From Pseudomonas sp. C2B4 (GTDB taxonomy: Bacteria > Pseudomonadota > Gammaproteobacteria > Pseudomonadales > Pseudomonadaceae), in NCBI RefSeq assembly GCF_013359695.1, contig NZ_JABFMU010000013.1, forward strand, positions 1 through 64,000: a stretch of DNA of 64,000 nt, in the 5' to 3' direction. A program made the translations under genes and the position numbers. Numbering within the stretch: the stretch's first letter is position 1; each line of letters begins with the position of its first letter. The notes under the pieces were generated by a model, which was not told where the DNA came from, made no database searches, and worked only from the letters and a program-made list of their open reading frames with translations. Below, piece after piece: positions 1-7,348 of the stretch.

Positions 1-13
1 TGATGCTCCCGCT

Positions 14-142
14 TCAATTCAATAACCGTGTTGCACTCAGATCCTGCAACCAGCCACCACCACGGCACTTTAGAATCTCACGAACGATATTAAATGAGAA
101 TGTAGAGCCACTACGCTGCATTCCACAAACAACCACAAACAT
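14..142 (-). pseudogene. Sulfotransferase N-terminal fragment, cut off after 42 codons
   Basis: This short minus-strand frame begins at an ATG with AGGGG about ten bases upstream and an in-frame stop just before, so the start looks genuine. It opens with a buried beta strand and the motif GMQRSGSTFSFNIVREIL, which resembles the 5'-phosphosulfate loop of PAPS-dependent sulfotransferases (R-SGST followed by an amphipathic helix). Such enzymes normally run 250 to 350 residues, but here a TGA stops the frame at residue 43, 14 bases from the window edge. It is therefore a broken or truncated gene, or one with a frameshift or sequencing error whose remainder lies to the left. A free-standing APS kinase gene, which would supply PAPS, lies 14 kb away in the same cluster. 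The family call is good from the motif; the pseudogene call depends on sequence outside the window. Confidence 0.6.
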
Positions 143-952
143 TAACTATCATCCCCTGTAAAGCCGGCTCGTTATCAAGACTCACATACGAGACAGCAGC
201 AATAACGTTATTGAGGGCACTTTGAAGCCCCCAGCTCTTCTTCCGAATCCTTAAGCACTCAACACATAAATGCCGAAAACATCACAACTTCTGCCACTGC
301 GAGCACCTCTCAGCAGTTATTTCACACATTATAGACATAACCTTTCTGCGCTCGTTAACAAATTCGGCGCGCTATTCATAGCCTAGGCAGAACGAGTAAA
401 GTGAGCATCCGTACCACCCATTTCCACTGCGCGCATTCGAACAGCTGCACCATGTGGCGCCTGCCGTTGATTTTGCCACCTACACCCTGAAAAAGACCGG
501 AATCAACCTGAACATTGCCCGACCAAAACCGCGCTGTAGATACTCCCTCCTCACAATCGACCCTACCCAAACGAGGCGCAGACAATGCCGATGGCTCGCC
601 GGGATTGCGGACGACCAAAATGCCCATCAACAAAGCCGAACCGTTCCAGCTGAGTTGCGACGAGACCTTTTTTTGTTGTATTCCTGGTTTGCTACCACCA
701 CGTGACACTGGCATGACTCATGCCTGAGCCAGACCATAAACGCTACTGGCTGTCAATCTTGAAGCGCGCCATCGGGTCATTCAGAGCCCTGAAAAATAAC
801 GACAATTGGGCCCGTGCACCGAAGAAACTACAGCTTTTGCTGCGGAAGCAAGAGGCATAACTCCCCCCAGGAACAATCCAATATCAGTTCACCCCACCGA
901 AAAAATGATAGCATCCAGCACCCTAAAATCGTTAACAAGGCACTCATTTGGC
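143..952. other. Gene-poor stretch left of the SGNH gene
   Basis: About 810 bases with only short, overlapping open frames that have no recognisable protein signature, no convincing ribosome binding sites and no mutual consistency. It lies between two divergent genes (the sulfotransferase fragment and the SGNH-like gene), so it must hold their promoters, but I could not place them. It may also contain worn-out coding remnants. I see no tRNA, IS end or strong hairpin in it. Confidence 0.5.
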
Positions 953-1642
953 ATGAAGGAAATACTGGTTATCGGAGACTCTCATGTATCAGTTTTCAAT
1001 AGCGAATACATGACCTCAAAATTCCCCAAGCATAAATTTGAAGTAATATCCGTAGGTGGAGCTACTGTCTCAGGCCTTATAAACCCTAACGCGACAACTC
1101 AAGCAATGCCACAGTACCTCGAGGCTCTAAAATCCACAAAGGCCAACACTGTAATTGTCATGCTTGGCGAAGTTGATACCGGATTTGTCATATGGTACAG
1201 ATCACAAAAACACGGCACACCGGTAAACTACATGCTCCAGCAAGCACTGGACAACTACAAAAATTTTATATCAGATATTGCAAAAAAATTTACGCTAATC
1301 TGCATAAGCACACCACTACCCACCATACGGGACAATACAGACTGGGGAGAAGTTGCCAATCTTCGACGCGAGGTAAAAGCAACACAAGCCGAAAGAACCG
1401 AACTGACTCTAGCCTTCAACGAGTCAATGAAAGTTTTTTGCCTAGAAGCCGGATTATTCTATCTATCTCTGGACGAACAATCCATGGATGAAAATGGGCA
1501 ATTAAAACTAAGCCTGAGAAATTCCGACCCAAACGACCACCACTATGATCCAACAGCACACGCAGCGATGATTGCTCCTTTGCTGAGCACTGCACTAAGC
1601 GGTAAACATAGATGGTACTGGCCATTCCGCTGGAACCGCTGA
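953..1642 (+). CDS. SGNH/GDSL-hydrolase-like protein of the polysaccharide locus
   Basis: A 229-residue protein starting MKEILVIGDSHVSVF. The GDSH segment at residues 8-11 matches block I of SGNH hydrolases (nucleophile serine), GGATVSGL near residue 35 fits the block II glycine, and DHHYDPTAHAA near the C-terminus fits the DxxH of block V. Block III, normally GxND, reads LGEVDTG, so the usual oxyanion-hole asparagine is not obvious. The family includes carbohydrate esterases that add or remove acyl groups; acting on the surface glycan is an inference from the neighbouring sugar genes. No signal peptide is visible, suggesting a cytoplasmic protein. The frame stays open upstream (to about 806), but the extra residues look noncoding and the motif normally sits near the N-terminus, so ATG 953 is preferred. 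The sequence is AT-rich compared with the core genes. Confidence 0.65.
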   Translation: MKEILVIGDSHVSVFNSEYMTSKFPKHKFEVISVGGATVSGLINPNATTQAMPQYLEALKSTKANTVIVMLGEVDTGFVIWYRSQKHGTPVNYMLQQALDNYKNFISDIAKKFTLICISTPLPTIRDNTDWGEVANLRREVKATQAERTELTLAFNESMKVFCLEAGLFYLSLDEQSMDENGQLKLSLRNSDPNDHHYDPTAHAAMIAPLLSTALSGKHRWYWPFRWNR

Positions 1643-2331
1643 CCTCCTCAGCACTTCAGAGCCGGGCGAGACATCTTTCTCGCCTTACCGCACCCGACCA
1701 AAAGCGCGATCCCCCCCCCCCACACGCACTTTTAAAGACGCAGCGGAAACATGCTGTACTCCCAATTCTTTTCTGGAGTCAGCCCCCTCCCCTGACGCGA
1801 CCCGATGGCAAAGCCCGAAAAGTATAGCCATTTCAAGTCCACGCCAGATCAGCCTGCTCGGTGATTTTATCGACACCGAATTCGCGACTATCAAAGCCGA
1901 ATATGAGGTGGCGCAGCCCGCAACAGTCGAAGTAAAAGCTAGCCGACCATCCGCCACTGTATCGGCAGGATAATTTTTGACCGCTCATGACCGCCTGCTG
2001 CGCGCTCAACTTTGGCGCAATGCGCATACAAGTGCGCCGTGCAATTACAACTGCCGCTCAATGCACTGCACGAAACCAACGAGAAGCCGGTACCCATGTG
2101 AAGTGGTAACAGCCCCGGGCAGGCACCGCCACCTCCAGGAAAAGACAATTGCGCCTAAGACACCTACAGTCATAGCAGTTCTGTCAATTTTTAGCGCATC
2201 GACGACCAGCGTGTATCCGCGAGCATCCCGAACCGAGCGCCCCGCCCCGACTTCGATACCGATTGAGTGCAATTGATGGAGCGCTTAAACTATACGGTGC
2301 AACCGCCCCCGAGCACGAGACCTTCGACACT
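1643..2331. other. Gene-poor stretch before rmlB, with a run of 11 C
   Basis: About 690 bases without a credible gene. It contains an uninterrupted run of eleven C at 1711-1721 and, just after it, one copy of a diverged repeat shared with the region upstream of wzm (see the entry at 1728). The last part must carry the promoter of the rmlBACD operon, but no clear -35/-10 pair could be assigned. Small overlapping frames here look like noise or remnants. Confidence 0.5.
1728..1824. repeat. Diverged ~95-bp repeat, copy A
   Basis: The core at about 1753-1785 matches about 12954-12986 closely: 33 aligned bases with roughly five differences, centred on TTTTCTGGAG. Weaker similarity extends on both sides, from a TTTTAA segment to a C-CGAAAG segment. 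Both copies lie in gene-poor parts of the polysaccharide locus in the same orientation. Read on the minus strand they encode similar short peptides containing an SRK motif, so they may be relics of one ancestral coding or mobile sequence. I do not recognise the source. Confidence 0.5.
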
Positions 2332-3396
2332 ATGCGAATTTTGATCACCGGCGGTGCCGGCTTTATCGGCTCCGCCCTGATACGCCACATGACCAGCCAC
2401 ACCCAGAATGAGATACTGAATCTAGACAAACTCACGTATGCCGGCAACTTGGAGTCGCTGGCAATGGTTGAGCAGCATGAGCGCTATAGCTTCCTTCAGG
2501 CAGACATCACTGACAGCCAGAGCGTGAGTCAGGCCTTGGCCGAATTCCAGCCTGATGCCATCATGCACCTGGCCGCCGAGTCCCATGTTGACCGCTCTAT
2601 TGATGGCCCTGCCGCTTTCATCCAGACCAATATCGTCGGCACCTATGTCTTGCTGGAAGCCACTCGGGCTTACTGGTCGGCACTATCAGAAGACCGGAAG
2701 CAAGCATTTCGTTTCCATCACATTTCCACCGACGAGGTGTACGGCGATCTGCACGGAGTGGACGATCTGTTCACGGAGACCACGCCCTACGCGCCTAGCT
2801 CACCTTATTCAGCCAGCAAGGCGGCCTCCGATCATCTGGTCCGCGCCTGGCAGCGCACCTATGGGCTACCGGTGTTGATCACCAATTGCTCGAACAACTA
2901 CGGGCCTTTTCACTTCCCCGAGAAGCTGATTCCACTGGTGATCCTCAACGCACTGGAAGGTAAGCCACTTCCGGTGTACGGCGACGGTCTGCAGGTCCGT
3001 GATTGGCTATTCGTCGAAGACCATGCCCGCGCCTTGCTGAAAGTGGTAAGCGAGGGAGAAGTCGGTGAAACCTACAATATTGGCGGTCACAACGAGCAGC
3101 GGAATATCGATGTAGTACGTGCCATCTGTGCTCTGCTGGAGGAGCTTGCACCGAACAAACCGGCAGGCCTGGCTCACTACGAAGACCTGATCACTTTCGT
3201 CAAAGATCGTCCTGGCCATGACCAGCGTTACGCCATCGACGCCAGCAAAATCCAGCGTGAGCTGGGCTGGATACCGCAGGAAACCTTTGCTAGCGGACTG
3301 CGCAAGACCGTGCAATGGTATCTGGAAAACCTCGAATGGTGCCGCCACGTACAGGACGGCAGCTATCAACGCGAACGCATGGGAGCAAATACATGA
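2332..3396 (+). CDS. rmlB: dTDP-glucose 4,6-dehydratase
   Basis: A 354-residue extended short-chain dehydrogenase that converts dTDP-D-glucose to dTDP-4-keto-6-deoxy-D-glucose, the second step of dTDP-L-rhamnose synthesis. The N-terminal NAD-binding motif GGAGFIG is at residues 7-13, the catalytic TDE at 133-135, and the YSASK active site puts Tyr159 and Lys163 in the usual places. The frame is open further upstream to 2263, but the family begins at MRILITGG, so ATG 2332 is the start. It is the first gene of a four-gene operon; its TGA overlaps the ATG of rmlA (ATGA). The gene order B-A-C-D differs from the B-D-A-C order of P. aeruginosa (known from that species). A decayed relic of another rmlB lies at 17.6-18.3 kb. 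Confidence 0.96.
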   Translation: MRILITGGAGFIGSALIRHMTSHTQNEILNLDKLTYAGNLESLAMVEQHERYSFLQADITDSQSVSQALAEFQPDAIMHLAAESHVDRSIDGPAAFIQTNIVGTYVLLEATRAYWSALSEDRKQAFRFHHISTDEVYGDLHGVDDLFTETTPYAPSSPYSASKAASDHLVRAWQRTYGLPVLITNCSNNYGPFHFPEKLIPLVILNALEGKPLPVYGDGLQVRDWLFVEDHARALLKVVSEGEVGETYNIGGHNEQRNIDVVRAICALLEELAPNKPAGLAHYEDLITFVKDRPGHDQRYAIDASKIQRELGWIPQETFASGLRKTVQWYLENLEWCRHVQDGSYQRERMGANT

Positions 3397-4262
3397 AAGG
3401 AATCATTCTCGCCGGCGGCTCCGGCACCCGCCTGCATCCGATTACCCTCGGAGTGTCCAAACAGCTACTGCCCATCTACGACAAGCCAATGATTTACTAC
3501 CCGATCTCAGCGTTGATGCTGGCGGGCATTCAAGACATCCTGATCATCTCAACGCCTTCCGACCTACCGCAATTCGAGAAGATGCTCGGTGACGGCAGCC
3601 AGTTCGGCGTTCGCTTCAGCTACGCCGAACAGCCCTCGCCGGATGGTCTGGCCCAAGCTTTCCTGATTGGCGAACAGTTCATCGGCAGCGACCGGGTGTG
3701 CCTGATCCTCGGCGACAACATTTTCCACGGTCAGTCCTTCACCGAAACACTCAAGCGTGCAGCAGCCCAGCCCAAGGGCGCCAGCGTTTTCGGCTACTGG
3801 GTGAAGGACCCGGAGCGTTTCGGCGTAGTCGAGTTCGATGCCGAGGGGCGAGCCCTTTCCATCGAGGAAAAGCCCCAACAGCCCAAGTCAAACTACGCAG
3901 TGACCGGCCTGTACTTCTACGATAACGACGTGATCGAGATTGCCAAGGCGGTCAAACCCTCGCCACGTGGCGAGCTGGAAATCACCGACATTAACAATGC
4001 CTACCTAGAACGTGGCGACTTGCGCGTGGAGCGCTTCGGCCGGGGCTTTGCCTGGCTCGACACTGGCACGCATGAGAGCCTGCTCGAAGCCTCGCAATAT
4101 GTGCAGACCATCGAACATAGACAAGGTCTGAAGGTCGCGTGCCTAGAGGAGATTGCCTATCATCAGGGCTGGATTAACAACGAGCAATTGCTCTCCCAGG
4201 CCCGGGCATTTGGCAAGACTGGTTACGGCCAGTACCTCTACAAACTAGCGGGAGAGCAGTAG
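3393..4262 (+). CDS. rmlA: Glucose-1-phosphate thymidylyltransferase
   Basis: A 289-residue nucleotidyltransferase that joins glucose-1-phosphate and dTTP to make dTDP-glucose, the first and feedback-controlled step of the L-rhamnose pathway. The N-terminus carries the signature GGSGTRLHP followed by [16 protein letters not shown], and LGDNIFHG supplies the metal-binding aspartate. Length fits the short RmlA type (about 290 residues). Start ATG 3393 overlaps the rmlB stop by four bases, indicating translational coupling, and its own TAG shares one base with the GTG start of rmlC. The cytoplasmic product feeds directly into RmlB. Confidence 0.96.
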   Translation: MKGIILAGGSGTRLHPITLGVSKQLLPIYDKPMIYYPISALMLAGIQDILIISTPSDLPQFEKMLGDGSQFGVRFSYAEQPSPDGLAQAFLIGEQFIGSDRVCLILGDNIFHGQSFTETLKRAAAQPKGASVFGYWVKDPERFGVVEFDAEGRALSIEEKPQQPKSNYAVTGLYFYDNDVIEIAKAVKPSPRGELEITDINNAYLERGDLRVERFGRGFAWLDTGTHESLLEASQYVQTIEHRQGLKVACLEEIAYHQGWINNEQLLSQARAFGKTGYGQYLYKLAGEQ

Positions 4263-4807
4263 TGAACGTCGTTGCCACCGCTATCCCCGAAGTACTGATT
4301 CTCGAACCGCGGATATTCGGCGACGAGCGCGGATTCTTCTATGAAAGTTTTAACGCTCGCGCCTTTGCCAACGCCACCGGGTCGCAGCGTGAATTTGTCC
4401 AGGACAACCACTCGCGCTCAGCCCAGGGCGTGCTCCGCGGTCTGCACTATCAGGTGCAGCAGGCTCAGGGCAAGCTGGTACGCGTCACCCACGGCGAGGT
4501 CTTGGATGTTGCCGTGGATATCCGTCGTAGCTCGGCCACCTTTGGCCAGTGGGTCAGCGTACGCCTGTCGGCCGAGAATAAACGCCAACTATGGGTTCCG
4601 GAAGGCTTTGCTCACGGATTCGTGGTGCTCAGCGAGCACGCCGAGTTCCTCTACAAGACCACTGATTACTATGCGCCCACCCACGAGCGCTGCATTCGCT
4701 GGGACGATCCCATGCTGGCCATCGATTGGCAGCTCGACGGCGCGCCCCAACTGTCGGCCAAGGACTTGGCCGGTCTGCCCCTGAGCGAAGCTGAGTTGTT
4801 TCCATGA
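4262..4807 (+). CDS. rmlC: dTDP-4-dehydrorhamnose 3,5-epimerase
   Basis: A 181-residue cupin-fold epimerase, the usual family length, that inverts C3 and C5 of dTDP-4-keto-6-deoxyglucose. Recognisable segments are DERGFFYESFN near the start, FVQDNHSRS, the LRGLHYQ motif with the catalytic histidine, and the later WVPEGFAHGF. The start is a GTG that shares its first base with the last base of the rmlA stop; GGAGAG a few bases upstream serves as ribosome binding site. The stop TGA overlaps the rmlD start in an ATGA. It is the third gene of the rml operon. Confidence 0.95.
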   Translation: MNVVATAIPEVLILEPRIFGDERGFFYESFNARAFANATGSQREFVQDNHSRSAQGVLRGLHYQVQQAQGKLVRVTHGEVLDVAVDIRRSSATFGQWVSVRLSAENKRQLWVPEGFAHGFVVLSEHAEFLYKTTDYYAPTHERCIRWDDPMLAIDWQLDGAPQLSAKDLAGLPLSEAELFP

Positions 4808-5676
4808 AGATTCTGATTATCGGCCGCAACGGCCAAGTTTCCCGCGAGCTGCAACTAGCTCTGGCCGACCAGGCCGAACTGCTGATTCTAGGCCAGGACC
4901 AACTTAACCTGGCCACCAGTACTAACATCCGCGAGCGGGTAGAGTCACTCGGGCCGGACCTGATTATTAATGCCGCCGCTCATACAGCAGTGGACCAGGC
5001 CGAGAGTGAGCCGGACCGGGCCTTCGCCATCAACGCCATCGCACCCGGCTTGCTGGCCGAGGCTGCGGCACGGCTAGGCGTGCCACTGATCCACTACTCC
5101 ACGGACTATGTGTTCGCTGGCGACAAGAGTTCGTCGCCCTACACTGAGGATGATGCCCCCGCCCCGTTAACCGTCTACGGCCAAAGCAAGCTGGCGGGCG
5201 AAGAAGCCATTCGCGCTGTTGGCGGCCAACACCTGATTCTACGCACCAGTTGGGTATATTCACTGCACGGCAAGAACTTCCTGCTGACCATGCAGCGCCT
5301 GTTGCAGGAGCGTGATGAGCTACGTGTGGTTGCGGATCAGATTGGCGCGCCAACCTGGGCCGGCACCATTGCCCGCACTACCGCAGAGCTGATTACCCAC
5401 TGGCAAGCCGGTCGAGCAGGTCCTTGGGGCACTTACCATCTGAGTGGGCTGGGTGAGACATCATGGTTCGGCTTCGCCGAAGCCATCGCCGCACAACTGC
5501 GTCAGCAGGACAAGCCCTGCGGCCGACTTGAGGCAATCCCAAGCAGCGCGTATCCGACACCGGCACAGCGTCCGCTCAATTCACGCCTGGACTGTTCGCG
5601 ACTGCAACGGGACTGGAGCGTCCACCTACCCGACTGGCACGCGGCGCTACTGGAATGTCTGAGCAGCCCGCGCTGA
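4804..5676 (+). CDS. rmlD: dTDP-4-dehydrorhamnose reductase
   Basis: A 290-residue NADPH-dependent reductase that makes dTDP-L-rhamnose, the activated sugar used by rhamnosyltransferases. The Rossmann motif GRNGQVSREL is at the N-terminus, the conserved YSTDYVFAG is present, and YGQSK provides the catalytic Tyr and Lys. ATG 4804 overlaps the rmlC stop. It is the last gene of the operon and is followed by a 12-bp inverted repeat before the convergent acyltransferase gene. Confidence 0.95.
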   Translation: MKILIIGRNGQVSRELQLALADQAELLILGQDQLNLATSTNIRERVESLGPDLIINAAAHTAVDQAESEPDRAFAINAIAPGLLAEAAARLGVPLIHYSTDYVFAGDKSSSPYTEDDAPAPLTVYGQSKLAGEEAIRAVGGQHLILRTSWVYSLHGKNFLLTMQRLLQERDELRVVADQIGAPTWAGTIARTTAELITHWQAGRAGPWGTYHLSGLGETSWFGFAEAIAAQLRQQDKPCGRLEAIPSSAYPTPAQRPLNSRLDCSRLQRDWSVHLPDWHAALLECLSSPR

Positions 5677-5716
5677 TTTTGCATCGGACATAGTGCCCCC
5701 CTTCAGGCACATCTTA

Positions 5717-5745
5717 CTCGAGTGTGTGTGCACCACACACTCGAG
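5717..5745. terminator. Perfect 12-bp inverted repeat between convergent genes
   Basis: CTCGAGTGTGTG at 5717-5728 pairs exactly with CACACACTCGAG at 5734-5745 around a 5-base loop. It sits 40 bases after the rmlD stop and 174 bases beyond the stop of the convergent acyltransferase gene. There is no U-tract on either side, so it is not a classic intrinsic terminator; it could protect the 3' end of the rml message or terminate weakly in both directions. Alternatively it is a protein-binding palindrome. Confidence 0.4.
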
Positions 5746-5918
5746 GGCCAGCTACCCGCTATACGGTAGAAGACCTTAAAGCCTTACTGCCCGGGATTGC
5801 TCGCCAGCCTCTTATGACGAATACAAACCTCACCACATACTAACAGGAAGAGGCTTTTGGGGCAGATACCGCCTAAGCCAACAGGAGTCGTCCTGGCCAG
5901 TAATAGCTGCCCTGGCAA

Positions 5919-7034
5919 TCACGCCTGTTCCTTTTGCACTTTAAGAGTCCTTGCATTGATCATTTTGCAGAGGCTTCTTGCCACCTTGATGGAAGGCTTT
6001 TCTACCAACAGGAAAAATATCCAAGCAACCAGTATGGATAAAGCGGCCGCTGCTAACGAAGTAATAAATATTACAGGAGCAGAATGGTTACTTGTATATT
6101 TGGCCACCAGAACTATGACCGCACCACCTATTGTTCCGTGCAGCAGGTAAATCGAGTACGAGCTATCCGCAAGGCGGTGAACAAACTGAGGAACTTTTAC
6201 CCTATCCTTAAAGACTAGTAGCATGATAAATATGAAGTACGCATAACTGAAATTTATCAGATACGAATTATTTGCCGGAAGAAATATCACATGTATCAAC
6301 TGAATACCGGCAAGTATAGCCGCGTACAGTAAAATCAAAAGAGCAAAGAACACTTTAAGCCCAATCACCTTACTGTACAGAAAATATGTCACCTGCCCAA
6401 CGATGAGATAAGGCAAATAGGCTACACACGCGGCAAATAGAAAGAACTCGTTGCCAAACTTTCCGCGCACAGCATATACACAAAATACAACCGCCACCTG
6501 GATAATTATCGCGGCACAGGGGTTATTCTTCAGAATAGGAAGCAGTACAAAGGTGAATGCATAAAAAATGATTTCTATGGCCAATGTCCATGCCACACCG
6601 AGAATCACTATCTGCGGGTAAGTCCAATAATTTGTCAGAGTAAACGCAGAAATAATTTCCCAAAATGAGAAGGTTTGGTTAGTGGTGATATATGTCATTG
6701 CGCAGGCGATGAGAACCGCAAGGATCAATGGAGGGTAAATCCGAAATATTCTCTTAACCAAGAACTCTGTCTGACTCTCGCGCATGGATACGTGAGTGAT
6801 AATAAATCCAGATACTATGAAAAATATGGCAACCCCAATCCAACCAAAGTCTTGAATGATCCCCAGTGGATTATCTATAGCGGTCTGAACGAAAGAGACA
6901 GGAAAAGCGGGGGAGCCAAAGTTTTTTACTGGCACCATTGAGAAAAGATGGTCGTACACAACCATGAGACTCGCCACTGCTCGTAACAGGGTTATATTTG
7001 AGAAGCTTTCTAGATTTGCCCTGACTTGTTGCAT
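5919..7034 (-). CDS. Membrane acyltransferase, acyltransferase-3 (OafA-like) family
   Basis: A 371-residue polytopic membrane protein with about ten hydrophobic segments. The first helix region, LLRAVASLMVVYDHLF, holds the arginine and the histidine expected to be catalytic in acyltransferase-3 proteins; SGFIITHVSMRE and the LAIEIIFYAF segment also fit the family. These proteins transfer acetyl or other acyl groups from the cytoplasm to sugars of surface polysaccharides, so O-acetylation of the locus glycan is the likely role (inference). It is the last gene of the minus-strand series and lies 314 bases after the glycosyltransferase. It is markedly AT-rich, a sign of transfer. The substrate cannot be read from the sequence. 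Confidence 0.85.
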   Translation of the reverse strand: MQQVRANLESFSNITLLRAVASLMVVYDHLFSMVPVKNFGSPAFPVSFVQTAIDNPLGIIQDFGWIGVAIFFIVSGFIITHVSMRESQTEFLVKRIFRIYPPLILAVLIACAMTYITTNQTFSFWEIISAFTLTNYWTYPQIVILGVAWTLAIEIIFYAFTFVLLPILKNNPCAAIIIQVAVVFCVYAVRGKFGNEFFLFAACVAYLPYLIVGQVTYFLYSKVIGLKVFFALLILLYAAILAGIQLIHVIFLPANNSYLINFSYAYFIFIMLLVFKDRVKVPQFVHRLADSSYSIYLLHGTIGGAVIVLVAKYTSNHSAPVIFITSLAAAALSILVAWIFFLLVEKPSIKVARSLCKMINARTLKVQKEQA

Positions 7035-7348
7035 TATTGTTCTCGTTAAGAATCAAATTAATAAATATGCGAAACTTCTCTTGGCCCGATCCAGGAGCAT
7101 CACGAATGGGCTTGGTTGTTTGGTAGGTGACTGCTCCATGAGTGATAGGGACATTCATTACCCGCGCTTGGGGACATTGAGGCAAAACACACCCCTGAAT
7201 TCACCAGCCTTGGAGCTAAGGGTGTAGAGGCTTACTCTTGTTAAAACCTCCATCACCCGTCGCAGACTACCTACATCAAGAGCGACTTCCCAGGCACTGG
7301 ATTCGTAACGCATCCATGCCTGAGAAACATCCACACTCCCCTATGAGT
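7035..7348. other. Intergenic stretch between acyltransferase and glycosyltransferase genes
   Basis: A 314-base gap on the minus-strand side. No gene, tRNA or clear terminator is visible. The gap is large for co-transcribed genes, so the acyltransferase gene may have its own promoter here; none was identified with confidence. Confidence 0.5.

Noticed and set aside
376..714. A 112-codon minus-strand frame in the left gap
   Set aside because: No ribosome site or protein signature, and overlapping frames on the plus strand are equally open.
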